A DNA stretch of 64,000 nucleotides from Blasia pusilla (Eukaryota > Marchantiophyta > Marchantiopsida > Blasiales). The position numbers and the translations under genes are program-made. Positions 22,960 through 33,600 of the stretch are shown piece after piece; the first letter of the stretch is position 1; every line of letters begins with the position of its first letter. The notes beneath the pieces are model-generated. The model searched no databases, was not told where the DNA came from, and saw nothing but the letters and a program-made list of their open reading frames with translations. The stretch spans positions 37,448,001 through 37,512,000 of the forward strand of contig CM114271.1 in NCBI GenBank assembly GCA_050084515.1. The letters are read 5' to 3'.

Positions 22960-23661
22960 CTAGAAGGAAACAAGGTACCGAGAAATACCCCGAGCTAAAT
23001 TCAGAAGGGCCATGGAACTCAGTACTTCGGACAAATCTGAAATGTGCTCATTCCCAATCGGTGCTTTGTCATCCACATAAGTCTGGTCGATAAGGTAGAT
23101 ACTTTTAGGAGTAACTCCGATAACCCAAGGAACAGGGTCCTTCTCCTCAGAGGTGGACACTCTCCTCTTTAACCGGATTGTACAAAAATTTTTGGCAAGC
23201 ATGTTATGTTTGGATGCCCCCATCAAATGTTTAATGTCCTTAATTCGGACAACATTCATCTCACCTCCCTGGTTTTCCACCACTAGAAATTCAGTCTGTC
23301 CCTTCTTCTGGAAGTAAGAGTCTAACCATACATGGTCCCCCGCCAACCAGGCCTTGGGTGAGAATGCAACATTAAATCCATCATGTATCGCTGCCTGTTC
23401 TAGACACTTATAAGTTTCCAACGGAAACCCTAATACAATCCACTCATCCAAATACATTATGGAGTGAGGATGCAAGCGCTTGCACACAATATCAGCTAGA
23501 AAAAAATCTGAACTAGAACTGCTATATACTATGGGGCTGACCCATGTCTGAAGATTGCCATGGTTCCTTGATAGAAGACCAGCCACGTTTTCAGGTTTGT
23601 TAACCTGAATTCCCAACAACCGCAACCCCTTGGCATCTAAAAACATCGGCTGACCCGACAT
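22960..23661 (-). CDS. Second transposon-internal protein of unknown function
   Basis: An uninterrupted 233-codon frame on - starts at an ATG in good context (GCCATGTCGG) and ends in TAG. The protein is globular-looking and mixed in composition, with no long repeats, no membrane segment and no motif I recognise (for example IMYLDEWIVLGFPLETYKC, ending NLARGIS before the last residues). A GT donor-like site lies near its 3' end (CTCG|GTACC), so it may instead be an exon of a longer gene, possibly joined to the accessory gene that begins at 22,318. I could not find a join that keeps frame. It lies about 640 bases upstream of that gene on the same strand. Confidence 0.5.
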   Translation of the reverse strand: MSGQPMFLDAKGLRLLGIQVNKPENVAGLLSRNHGNLQTWVSPIVYSSSSSDFFLADIVCKRLHPHSIMYLDEWIVLGFPLETYKCLEQAAIHDGFNVAFSPKAWLAGDHVWLDSYFQKKGQTEFLVVENQGGEMNVVRIKDIKHLMGASKHNMLAKNFCTIRLKRRVSTSEEKDPVPWVIGVTPKSIYLIDQTYVDDKAPIGNEHISDLSEVLSSMALLNLARGISRYLVSF

Positions 23662-26340
23662 GGCCCTAATGTGTTGATCCTTGGTGGCTTTAATCCTACC
23701 TCCCCTACTGCCTCAAAAAATGTAACTGTCGATGGCGGACTTGCAATGTTACTGATGACCTTCAACCCTACACAACACCAAAAACAAGCAGAATTCAACA
23801 AGCTTCTGAGAACCCTCAAAATAAGACGAAATTCAAGAAGAATCATGTCAAAAAAATACTGCCCAGAGATGATGTTTCGTGGAATCGATCCATCATCTCT
23901 CGAGTCTCGATGCTCGAGCATAAGCAAAGCAAAGCGTGTTGGCGGATGGAAGGAAGGAAGGGTAGCATCATTTACCTGCCGAATTCGTTTACCTGCTAGC
24001 AAATCAGAGTGACTTTAATGCTAGGATGGTAGGATAATTTATCTCCTAGCACATCAGAATGACTGACAAGAATATCTAGGCAAATTCTGATTGCCTTTAT
24101 TCTCAGCAGAAGCCTATAGAATCCCAGCACACTCAAACATATCCACAACCAAAAATAATCAGGCACATAGCAATTCCAACCACATTTGGATTGAAAACAA
24201 CAAAAAGTGGTAGCTATACCTCGCTTCAGACATAGTAGGATTTAGAGGTCAGATTAATCAACTGCGCACACATAAGCACGCCTAAGAAAGGACTTGAAGT
24301 TAATAGCAGCCTATGCCTTTACCCAACACTATCTTCCAAACGAGTCCCGATTGAGCTTTAACATTTTATGATGACACTTGCCATCACAAGATGATGTCTA
24401 TATCCTGTCTAAGTATAAAAAGGTTGAGCACAATTACTGTACGATTTCATGGTACAAGCTATCAATTGAGGTGGGGCGGAAGTACCACCATTACTCAGAT
24501 CGTCTATGGCCTTCGGCCGAACAGGGTTTTCTTGTGCCCAAACGCCTCAATACACTTTTGACCCTAAACGACTAATTCTACATTTTTGACTTATCCCTCA
24601 CTTTAGGACCCTAAATGCTTTCGCACGAATTTACCTGCTAGTAATTCAGAATGATTTAGCAAATCAGAATGACTAAGCAAGTGACTTCCACAGATACAAA
24701 GGATGCAACATGCCTAAATATATATAAGCTTTGAATCAACTGCCCACACGTAAGCACGAACATTAGCAGAGAGAGAGGAAGTCGAGCAGAGGTGGGCGAA
24801 CGACACCGGAGAAAGCACTCACCAGAGGTAAGTGAACGAAGGAGAGCCGAGCAACCGAGCAACCGAGCAACCGAGCTTTTCTCTCATAACACTCTCCTTC
24901 ACAAACACTTCCTATTCTATGTATCTCAGCCCTTAGCAAAAATCTTCAGAGTTTACTCACCATCTTCTTTGAATCCTGAAGTTAGTCACTGTCGGATAGA
25001 TTCTATCAAAATACATCACTTTTTTCATTCAATACCCCCCCCTGGTCTCACCACTTCTAGATTCATTCCTCATCAACTCCATACTTTTAGGAACATGCTT
25101 GAAAAACTGCTAGTTATCATGCTTTTAACCTTCACACTTCTTGGCGCTTCTAGTTAATCCATCCAATCTGTAGTTTGTGATTGACAACGAGATAGATGAA
25201 GTGTTTTTGTCTGCTTCGGAAACTTTAATTTGCATATACTCAATCTGCAACACAAGTTATCCATTGGGAAATTACACCCATAGAACATCGTTTTCGCACC
25301 ATAGGACACTCCCGGTATTGACAGTCTAAATCTCCTGGCTGACACGGTGATGGGGGTCCGCGGCTATCTGTGGCTTTCACGAGCAGACAGGCGAGTTTCA
25401 AAACCCAAGGTATCATGTGCATGACACCTAGGGTTTTGAGAGACGATAGATGTTAGACCTCTTCCCGTAAGAAGACGCGAGAATATCCGTGCTCTTGAGG
25501 ACAATTCAGTTCGTTTTTTGGTTTGCTAATTCTTAAATAGTATGCTGCAGTGAACAGCGGACTATGTCCTCTTCTCTTTCTTTCTTTCTTCTCTCTTTCT
25601 TCTCTCTTACTCGGAAGTGCACACTCCTCCGGGCGTCGGTTCTGCAAAATGATTCATTCATTTGTGGGAAATTACACCCATAGAACATCGTTTTCGCACC
25701 ATAGGACACTCCCGGTATTGACAGTCTAAATCTCCTGGCTGACACGGTGATGGGGGTCCGCGGCTATCTGTGGCTTTCAGGGGCAAACGGGCGAGTTTCA
25801 AAACCCAAGGTATCATGTGCATGTGCATGCCAGATTTTAAGGTGAATCAGGATATACACTCTTCTCGGGGACGGGCCGAGGACGGGATTTAAGGTGAATC
25901 ACGATATACACTCTCCTTATTCAAGAGGGCAGAATAAGGATATACACTCTTCTCGGGGACGAGCACGAGAACATCACGAGACATGAATCAGAGTAGAGAG
26001 AGAGGAATTCAATGCAGAGGTGGCGAACGACAACGGAGAGAGCACTCACCACCAGAGGTAAGTGAACGAAGGAGAGTCGGAGCATACGAGCATCAGGAAT
26101 TCAGCATTGCAGACGAGCATCAAGAATTCAGCCGAGCAGCCGAGCATCAGGAATCTTAAAGCGAGAACTTGACCAAAAAAATGAGCAGCCATATGTGGAA
26201 AATTTCTCGATTCCAAGCAGCCCATCTTAAACATCAACGAGCACCAGGAATACTGAAGCTAGTTAAGATTGGCCGAAAGCCAGGCGACGAGCACCAAGAA
26301 TACGTAGTAGCCAGCCTTTACTAAAGCACGAGCCCGATCA
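23662..26340. other. Right subterminal region of the transposon, repeat-rich
   Basis: No gene is recognised. It holds a 159-bp direct repeat (25,265-25,423 and 25,665-25,823) and a second duplicated block (about 24,767-24,856 and 25,993-26,090). There are also three copies of an AAGGATATACACTCT-like unit (about 25,838-25,960) and short CGAGCAAC repeats at about 24,849-24,875. Transcription of the - strand accessory genes probably begins in this region. Confidence 0.55.
25265..25823 (+). repeat. 159-bp direct repeat, copies exactly 400 bases apart
   Basis: Copy 1 is 25,265-25,423 and copy 2 is 25,665-25,823. They are nearly identical from TGGGAAATTACACCC to ATCATGTGCATG, with a few differences around the CACGAGCAGACAGG / CAGGGGCAAACGGG stretch. 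The spacer includes a CTTT-rich tract. The high identity means this duplication is younger than the divergence of the terminal repeats. Confidence 0.85.
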
Positions 26341-26379
26341 GAATGGCCGAGCAGACGAGCATCAGCTCCGATCAAGATC

Positions 26380-26740
26380 CGGAAGAACGAGAACACCGCG
26401 AGAACGAGATCAAGATCCGGAAGAACGAGGACATCGTCAAGAACGGGAGCGAGTCGAGCGCCAGGAGCGAGTCGAGCGAGCTGAGCCACGAGCGAACGAT
26501 CAAGAGCGAGTCGAGCGCCAAGAGCAAACGAGCGAGTCGAGCACCAGGAGCGAACGAGCGAGTCGAGCGCCAGGAGCGAACGACCCGGAGCGAGTCGAGC
26601 GCCAAGAGCAAACGAGCGAGTCGAGCGCCACGAGCGAACGACCAGGAGCGAGTCGAGCGCTAGGAGCGAGTCGAGCGAGTCGGGCGAGCCGAGCCAGGAG
26701 CGAGTCGAGTGAGAGCTGCACGAGTCGAGAACGACCGCCC
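26380..26740 (+). repeat. Subterminal minisatellite of GAGCGAGTCGAGCGCC-type units
   Basis: Imperfect tandem units of about 16-30 bases are built from GAGCGAGTCGAGCG, CCAGGAGCGAAC and AAGAGCAAACGAGC. They fill the stretch just inside the right terminal repeat. All reading frames stay open across it (long Arg/Ser/Leu-rich frames on both strands), but these are by-products of the repeat and not treated as genes. Confidence 0.8.
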
Positions 26741-26869
26741 TACCGCCAAGAGTGAACGACCGCCCTAATGCCGTCAAGAACGGACTTCGTCCATCCCTCC
26801 CCGTCCTCCCTGACTTTCCATCCCGTCCGTCTCCCACCGTCTACGGCGCGTCGTCCGTCTCTGGAAGGC

Positions 26870-27030
26870 GTCCGTCACGACCTCTCCATCTCGGGGCTCT
26901 TGAACATTTTGACATAAATGATCATCAACTCTATTGCATTTGGGCAAGGAAACGTGGTCCGACCTCCATTCTGGGGTAGGCGCTACCCTACCGGCATTGA
27001 ATGCCTTTCTGGGATGAACTATGGCCTTCG
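26870..27030 (-). repeat. Right terminal inverted repeat
   Basis: Read on the - strand this matches the left arm at 14,411-14,545 over most of its length. It carries an extra AT-rich block (about 26,905-26,945) that the left arm does not have. The block is either an insertion here or a deletion on the left. Confidence 0.78.
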
Positions 27031-29720
27031 CATGAGAACAAAGATAACTCATATTCACGCCAACAAGTTCTACTTCTAGAAAATGCGTAAGACTATCTGA
27101 TGGCAGCGAATGTAGAATGCAAGTGGCACCTTTTGCATTGCTGTGTTTGAGAAACACGACGTGGTTACCGAATACATATTTTTTTGTTTTGTGTAGCTTG
27201 AAGTGTACCTACCTTCATTTTCTAGCAGCCGATTTGTGCTGGAGAACCAAGGTGCTCCTTAATTATATTGTGTTTCTTGGTTGACTCACCACTGATTACA
27301 TGTGCAGATTGGGCTGCATGTGTGTAAGAGTGAATCGAGCATCTTCATTCGGGAGTGAAATTGTGGTATGTGGGGATGAAATGAAATGAAACAACGGCGA
27401 GGCGAACAATTATTCTTTATGCATGTTGGCAGCGGCAACATTTTGCAGTCAGAACTAGTCAGAAGATGCAGCAGGTGTGTGTGCGCGCAATTGAACCACT
27501 ATCCCGTGAGGGTGTCCAAATCTCCGAGAGCATTGTACCAGTTGGTTTAACATGTAGCCTTATCACACTTGGCGTATTCTCGAGGTTTAGTGACTTTGCA
27601 CGATCCGGCTTAGCCTTGTTTTCTTTTCTACCTCTATTAAGTATAGCTCAGTTTAGTGCGACCGGCTTGTTCTCCAACTAGGGCAGAAAATTTGTGCTAA
27701 GGTAAGGGCCGATTGTCCATTGTGTTTGCTCACGTTGCAACAACATAATTCTGTAACTCAGTCTTCAATAATTTGGACCAACCAATCCCCCTAAGTGGCT
27801 TGTCTAAGCCACAGTACGTTAATTATTTTCTTATAGTGCATCATAAATGGTTCCTTAGTTCAAATCTGAAATATGGCCAAACACACATCACAATTAATAT
27901 CTTGTTAATAGACTTAAGCAGATAGAAGGAAGAGGATCTCCCCCCAGAGGTACGCTTGGAATTCTCGAGGGGAATCCCATATTTTTCATTTTCCACCACG
28001 GGCCTTTTCTTTTGGTCCGCAACCCAAACATGGTTTGTGACTTGCGTTTAAATAGTTACCCATCAAGATGGCTTGGGGGAGTCTTCCTACACATTGTTAA
28101 ACTCCCAAATCCCAAAATGCATCTTAGAGCTTGGATGTGCATTTTTTGTCTCATGGCTAGAGCCCAACTTAGCTCTTCTTATATGGCATCTCATGTTTGG
28201 CTCTCATCTTGGAAGTTGGCTCGAGGATCTTACACCTTTCTTGCCTTGCCTTCATCCACATGAATGCATTGTGAATAGCTAAGTGTATGGCCTAAGGTTA
28301 CATGTGGAAAAATTACGTGTCCGCGGACATGTCTATATCCATGGACTTACATCCGTCCTATGGAAGGACTTTTCCATATATGTTCCACCTTCCCCTTCTT
28401 TCTTATTCCCTCCCACTTGCCTTCGTGATTCATACTCTCTTGTTTCTTCCTCCCTCCACCTTTGTTTATTGCCCCAGTTGCCTCTTTTGGGATGCGCATA
28501 TGAAGATGGAACACATAATTAATATAGTTTTGTCATTCTGACCCATCATACATGGCCTATTCAAGACCAAGTCAACTTGGTCTTAAAAGAGTAGACTTAA
28601 TACAATTGAAGCTCATTTGTAGGCTTGTTTAGAATACATTTGTTAAAAAAAAAGAGATCACAAGATCTCACATTGTTAGTTCACCATCACTGATCTACAT
28701 TTCTTTTGGAGAGTGTCCCTTGGATTTTCAAACAACTATGGTATCCAAATCTGACATTTATAGTCAATTTTGAGTCAACTTAGAGATGGGCGTGGAATCC
28801 GTGTGGCTACTAATGGGTATTAAATTACACATTGTTACCTACTTGTGTGATAAAATTCAACGGTAACAATATCCGTTCTATACAGAAACATAGAGTGACG
28901 TTGATCTTAATCTAGGTATTTTCTGTGAATTGCCTAGCCCCTCTTTTGACACTTCACAAAATTATTTGAACAATTGTGTGGATGAAAATTCACATGGAGG
29001 TAAGTTGAAGTGTAAATAGTTTTGGTGCTTCATTTCTCATAGAACCTTTTTCTTTTTATCCTCCTACTTATAGTAACCCATATATGTTTCATTGAGAGTG
29101 CCCTTTTATACGTGGAATCAGTTCAATTGGGAGCCTCTCAATGAGAACTAGCGCTCTTATAATGATAATACTAGTAAGGCGGCTGTGCAATGCACGGGAA
29201 ATAAAAAAGTGTTCGAAAAGCTAGTGTATAGCCCGTGAAGGGAAGAGATTAATGATGGTCTACATAAATTCAAATTTTTTTCTTGCTACCCGTAACATGT
29301 GAAACATTTCCTTGCTGCCAGTTGCCACGTGTCAAGCAGAGAGGTGTTAACAAATCAAGAAGACACTCTCCCATTATAATATAGATGAAGATGCCAAGCA
29401 AATTCCAAATTTTTTTTTATATTATGAAAACATTTTCTTTTTGGTTGTCATATGTGAAAAATGTTTATTACGACCTTTAAAAATCTGTCTTTTTTTCAAT
29501 AAAACTATCCACATGTCCTCCAACACGTGTTTGGTGATTTAATAATATTTCTCCCTTCAAGACCCCGCCCATTGTTAATCAAGAAAAAACTCTCCCAATA
29601 TGAAAAATAAATTCATCCCCATCACTAGATGAATAATATCCGCACACATTCGCCAAACTAGTTTTAAACTGACAAGAAAATGTGCATGCATTCGGACCAA
29701 GGGGTCGAAGCCGCATAAAC
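27031..29720. other. AT-rich intergenic DNA between the transposon and the diflavin reductase gene
   Basis: No gene is recognised; the open frames are short. A segment at about 29,160-29,385 starts with ATACTAGTAAGGCGGCTG and TGCAATGCACGGG and ends near CATTATAATATAGATG. This resembles ends of small non-autonomous plant elements, but it is too weak to classify. Confidence 0.4.
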
Positions 29721-29730
29721 CCCGCCGGAC

Positions 29731-29738
29731 TATAAATA
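29731..29738 (+). promoter_or_regulatory. TATA box of the diflavin reductase gene (candidate)
   Basis: TATAAATA lies in a locally GC-rich stretch about 930 bases before the start codon. Transcription would start about 30 bases downstream. The leader would then hold an intron ending in TTCTTGCAG at 30,663, one base before the ATG. Confidence 0.5.
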
Positions 29739-30664
29739 CCAGGTAGCAAGACGGACTGACGGACAACCGGACGGACAATCGGAGCCTCTCTCAATCCTCA
29801 CAATTCGCGGGTCATTTTTCTCGTGCGCTCACGGAACCGGCATCGTTTGAAGCTCCTTGCTTATTTGTCTGTCGGTCGGTCGTTCTGGCTGCCTGCCCCA
29901 TCCGATCAGATTCGTTCATCACTGTGCGTGCGAGCTCAAGGGCATCGTCGGCGCTGGCACCCGTTCCCTTTTACCGTCCCATCAGGCCACGGTTGGCCAC
30001 CGGTGGACATATAAATTGTTGATTGCGCTTTTTACGGTAGGTGTAAACTCCGTGTATTGTAAATTTAGGGATTGCCTTGTTTTGAGGTGCTGTCAGAGTA
30101 GTTTCCACGGGACTATTCGCTCATGTCAGCGTACAGGTGAGAGTGAAAGTGAACAAGTGAGTAGCGAGAGAGAGGGAGAGGTGAAATTTATGGTATTTTC
30201 TCATTGATTGTGATGTGGATGAGCCCCATGGCACTAAGTGAGGGATGCATAAACTTTTAAAGGCGCACTTGGAATTTTGAGGAAGTCGCAGCAATCGAGG
30301 GCTTTCCGGGGTGGAGTTGTGTGTGCACTCGACGGAGTGAGTGTCAGTTTAGGGTCGATCTGTACGAATTGGACATTTTGAACCTTTAGATTCGGTGATG
30401 AGCGAAACGAATTGCGGGGACGATCGGAGTTTAGGATGATTTGCAAGATTGGTCATGAGGTTTATCAGGGGTTGAATCCCGGCGTTTAAACAATCCCCAA
30501 CAGGATGCAGACTGTATGCTAGTAACTTCGTAAACGTTTCTTTCCAGTCTCGCACATATGTCACGTAAGAGAAGGTCAACGGATGGTAGGCCATCTGTAG
30601 AGGTGTAATTTTGCTTTGGAGGGGTTTCGCTTGTTCTCACTACATCCATCATCGTTCTTGCAGT

Positions 30665-33600
30665 ATGGAGAATAAGCAAAAGCTTTTGATTCTGTATGCA
30701 ACGGAGACAAGGAACGCCCAAGATGTAGCTGAGCGCATTGCGCGTGAAGCTGAGCGGCGTCATTATGGTCCTGTTTTGAAGTCCACTAGTTCCTATGAAC
30801 CAGTAAGGGCCTGTCACTTTTTCTTGGCGTCTATCTGATAATTTTTCAGCGTCCTCGGCGTCTTTCTAAAAGAATCCTGGCTAAGCCTAGAGTATGGGCA
30901 AACTGTTCATCAATTGAGAAAAGTGTTTAATAGTTCGGAGCACATGCTGCCTGCTAGACAATAATGGAGAGGACACGAGAAGAATCCAAAGTTCAGACTA
31001 CCTTCCGGCAGCTAGTTGCCTGCTTAGCTGAAACAATTTGGAGAGACTTGGAAAATTGCGTCGGAGCTTTGACTGGTTACTTGATGGGACTAGGTTTCAG
31101 CTCAAATCGTGCATCCAATGTTCTGCAGTAGGCAGGACATTGGATGCACGATCCAAATTCAATGTGGTTTTTGTGGCATCTAGGCAATGTCCTGTAGTAG
31201 GCACCACAGTTATGTCCACTGACCAATTTTTTCGTCTTTTCTAATGCAGACTGCCATGCCGATGGAAGAGAATGTGGTTTTTGTGGCATCTACGTGCGGT
31301 CAGGGTGATCCTCCGGCGGCATTTAAGGTAGAGGATGAGATGGATAGAGATTTCGGCAGGATTGTTTGACTTCAATCTAATTATTCTTTGTGCACTTGGT
31401 TCTACATAAAGTCATGACTGAAGGCTTAAATACATGCAGAATTTCTGGAGATATCTGCTTCGGAAAAGCCTTGGTCAAGGTTGGCTCCAAGGAGTCCATT
31501 TTGCTGTATTTGGCCTTGGAGACTCAGGCTACCAGAAGTACAATGTAAGTCTTCATATGAGGCAGGCTTTAGGATGAGTGCCAAGCTGTCATTTTAATAA
31601 TGTTTAGTGAAGAATCCAGTCATGATGTGAGTTTTTTTCTTGTTCTTGATCGTGTTGGGCTGGAACTAGGTGATTATGGAAGCTGTTGATGACTAGCAAC
31701 ATTACTAGATGTCTGGAGGAAATTCTGTATTTAAACAGACCTGCAGTAAACAAAAGTTGGTGAAATTGTAGAACTTGGGAGGCAATCTATCTCCTGGTTA
31801 TGATGGAGCTAGGAATACGTGACTGTAGAACTATGTAGAGAACCATTTTCTCATCAGAAGGAGGAAGCAAAGTGATCCATTTCATCTCAACTACTTATTC
31901 CAAGATGACCAAGGGTAGTGAAAGCTTATGGATAACTATCACTTCAACAATAATATTCAGCATGAAGTGTTTGAGGTGTGTGGAGGCATTTAAGCTGTTA
32001 GTATGCCGTCATCTTCTCCAAGACGGATCTTGATCATTCACAAACGCTTTAGCTCACTCACATGGTGAGATTTGTGGAGACATTTAAGATATGACAAAGA
32101 GCTGTTAGTATCCCAGCATCTTCTCTGAGACAGATCTTGGTCATCCACAAATGCTTTAAGCTCCCTCACATGGAACACATCATGTACTCACTTCATTTCC
32201 AGCGAAAATATAACTTAGATCTTTGAATTTGATAGACCCACGTGATGGATGATCCTGATGTATTTTCCATGTATTCTCTTGCAGGTGGTGGCAAAGAAAC
32301 TCGACCGTCGACTCTCAGATCTTGGTGGAACGGAAATCATTCCCAAGGGGCTTGGTGATGATCAGCATCGTTCAGGGTATGTTAAGATTTGATTGTATGA
32401 TCAAAACTCTTATGTGCTGCCCTTTTCCAATGAGATGAAGGTGCTTGGTTGCTTCAAGGAATAGAAAGATTTAAAGTATGGATGTTTCTTAGTGTTTGGG
32501 ACTTCTGAAGTGCAACTGGTGCTCAACCTGGAATGCAAGAAGTGCTGGTGAAATTGCACCTATATAAATCTCTCCAACTAAAGTTGGTGAATGAGACTCA
32601 TTATCCAATGTTGGATATGCTGTAGCCCCAACAAGTCATGATTCACTATACCTATGAATGGTGTTGATTTCCTTGTGTAGGTATGAAGCTGCTCTGGATC
32701 CTTGGCTGGTAAAACTGTGGTCAGCATTGAGAGAAAGAATCCCACTTCCGTGTGGGCTTTCTGATCCTGACAGTAATGACTTGAGCAGCACTCTCCTGGA
32801 TCGCCCTAAATTCAGTGTTACTTTCCATGATTCATCAGTGGGTGTATCAAGGATAGCCACGGACCATGATGGTAGTTTTGAATTTTCTGACTATCTAAGA
32901 CTTGTGCTGCACGTCCTTTTTCTTAACTTCAGTTGCCTTGGTACTTTGTGTTTCTTCCAGCCTAGACTGGAAGAATTTGCCTGTACTTTAAGTAAACAAT
33001 CTTTAATTCAGGAGTCTTCTGTTTAGGATTTCATAATCGTCTCTGATGGAGGGGTAGAGTTAAGGAGTTAGATTATTTGACAAGGTCTCTAAATATAGGC
33101 TATTCTTGTGTGGGCCTTTGTAGCAGAATGTTGCTCCCTATCTCAGTCAGACAGCACATTGTTTCAGAAACTCTCTGGTACTGTGAATGTGAGATAGAGT
33201 GGTTTGTTAAGGGTTCATTGACTCTGACACAAGTAAACTTACAGAGTTAAACCACATTACAATCACTCTCAATGATGCTGTATGGGTCACTTAGTATTGA
33301 CATTTCAAAATTAATGCACTTGTACATGTCCCAGTTTGTATCTTCAGTATGATCGCCGTGTAAAATGAAATAAGATCATGATATATATGTCTCGAATTAA
33401 ACTGAAGTGGCCAGGTCCCAAGAGCCTGCCTTTTAAAAGACTTCAATTTTTCTATCTTGTTTTGGTATAGTTCTATGGTTTTGTTTTTCTATCCCTTATC
33501 TGACCAATGGTGGTGCCATCCCTGTGTGCTAGCCCTTCGCTTTACTCAAGAGAAATGGTCTGAATACCAGAAAGCACGGGTTATGTTGGATTCTGCCGCT

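Larger units (their letters stand above)
14411..27030 (+). mobile_element. Candidate 12.6-kb Mutator-like (MULE) transposon with long TIRs
   Basis: Sequence starting at 14,411 (GAAGGCCATAG...) reappears inverted and ending at about 27,029-27,030. The two arms share long blocks, including AAGGCCATAGTT, GTAGGGTAGCGCCTACC, CACGTTTC and GATGGAGAGGTCG, in the same order. Inside are a MULE transposase gene on + reading away from the left end and two or more genes on - reading away from the right end. Subterminal DNA on both sides is rich in short repeats. Long TIRs with an inward-facing transposase are typical of Mutator-like elements. The arms are clearly diverged, so this copy is not recent. The outer ends are inferred from where the inverted similarity stops. 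Confidence 0.72.

Noticed and set aside
26259-26837. Long open frames on both strands (192 and 106 codons)
   Set aside because: They are produced by the GAGCGAGTCGAGCG minisatellite, which lacks stops in several frames. The proteins are pure Arg/Ser/Leu/Ala repeats.
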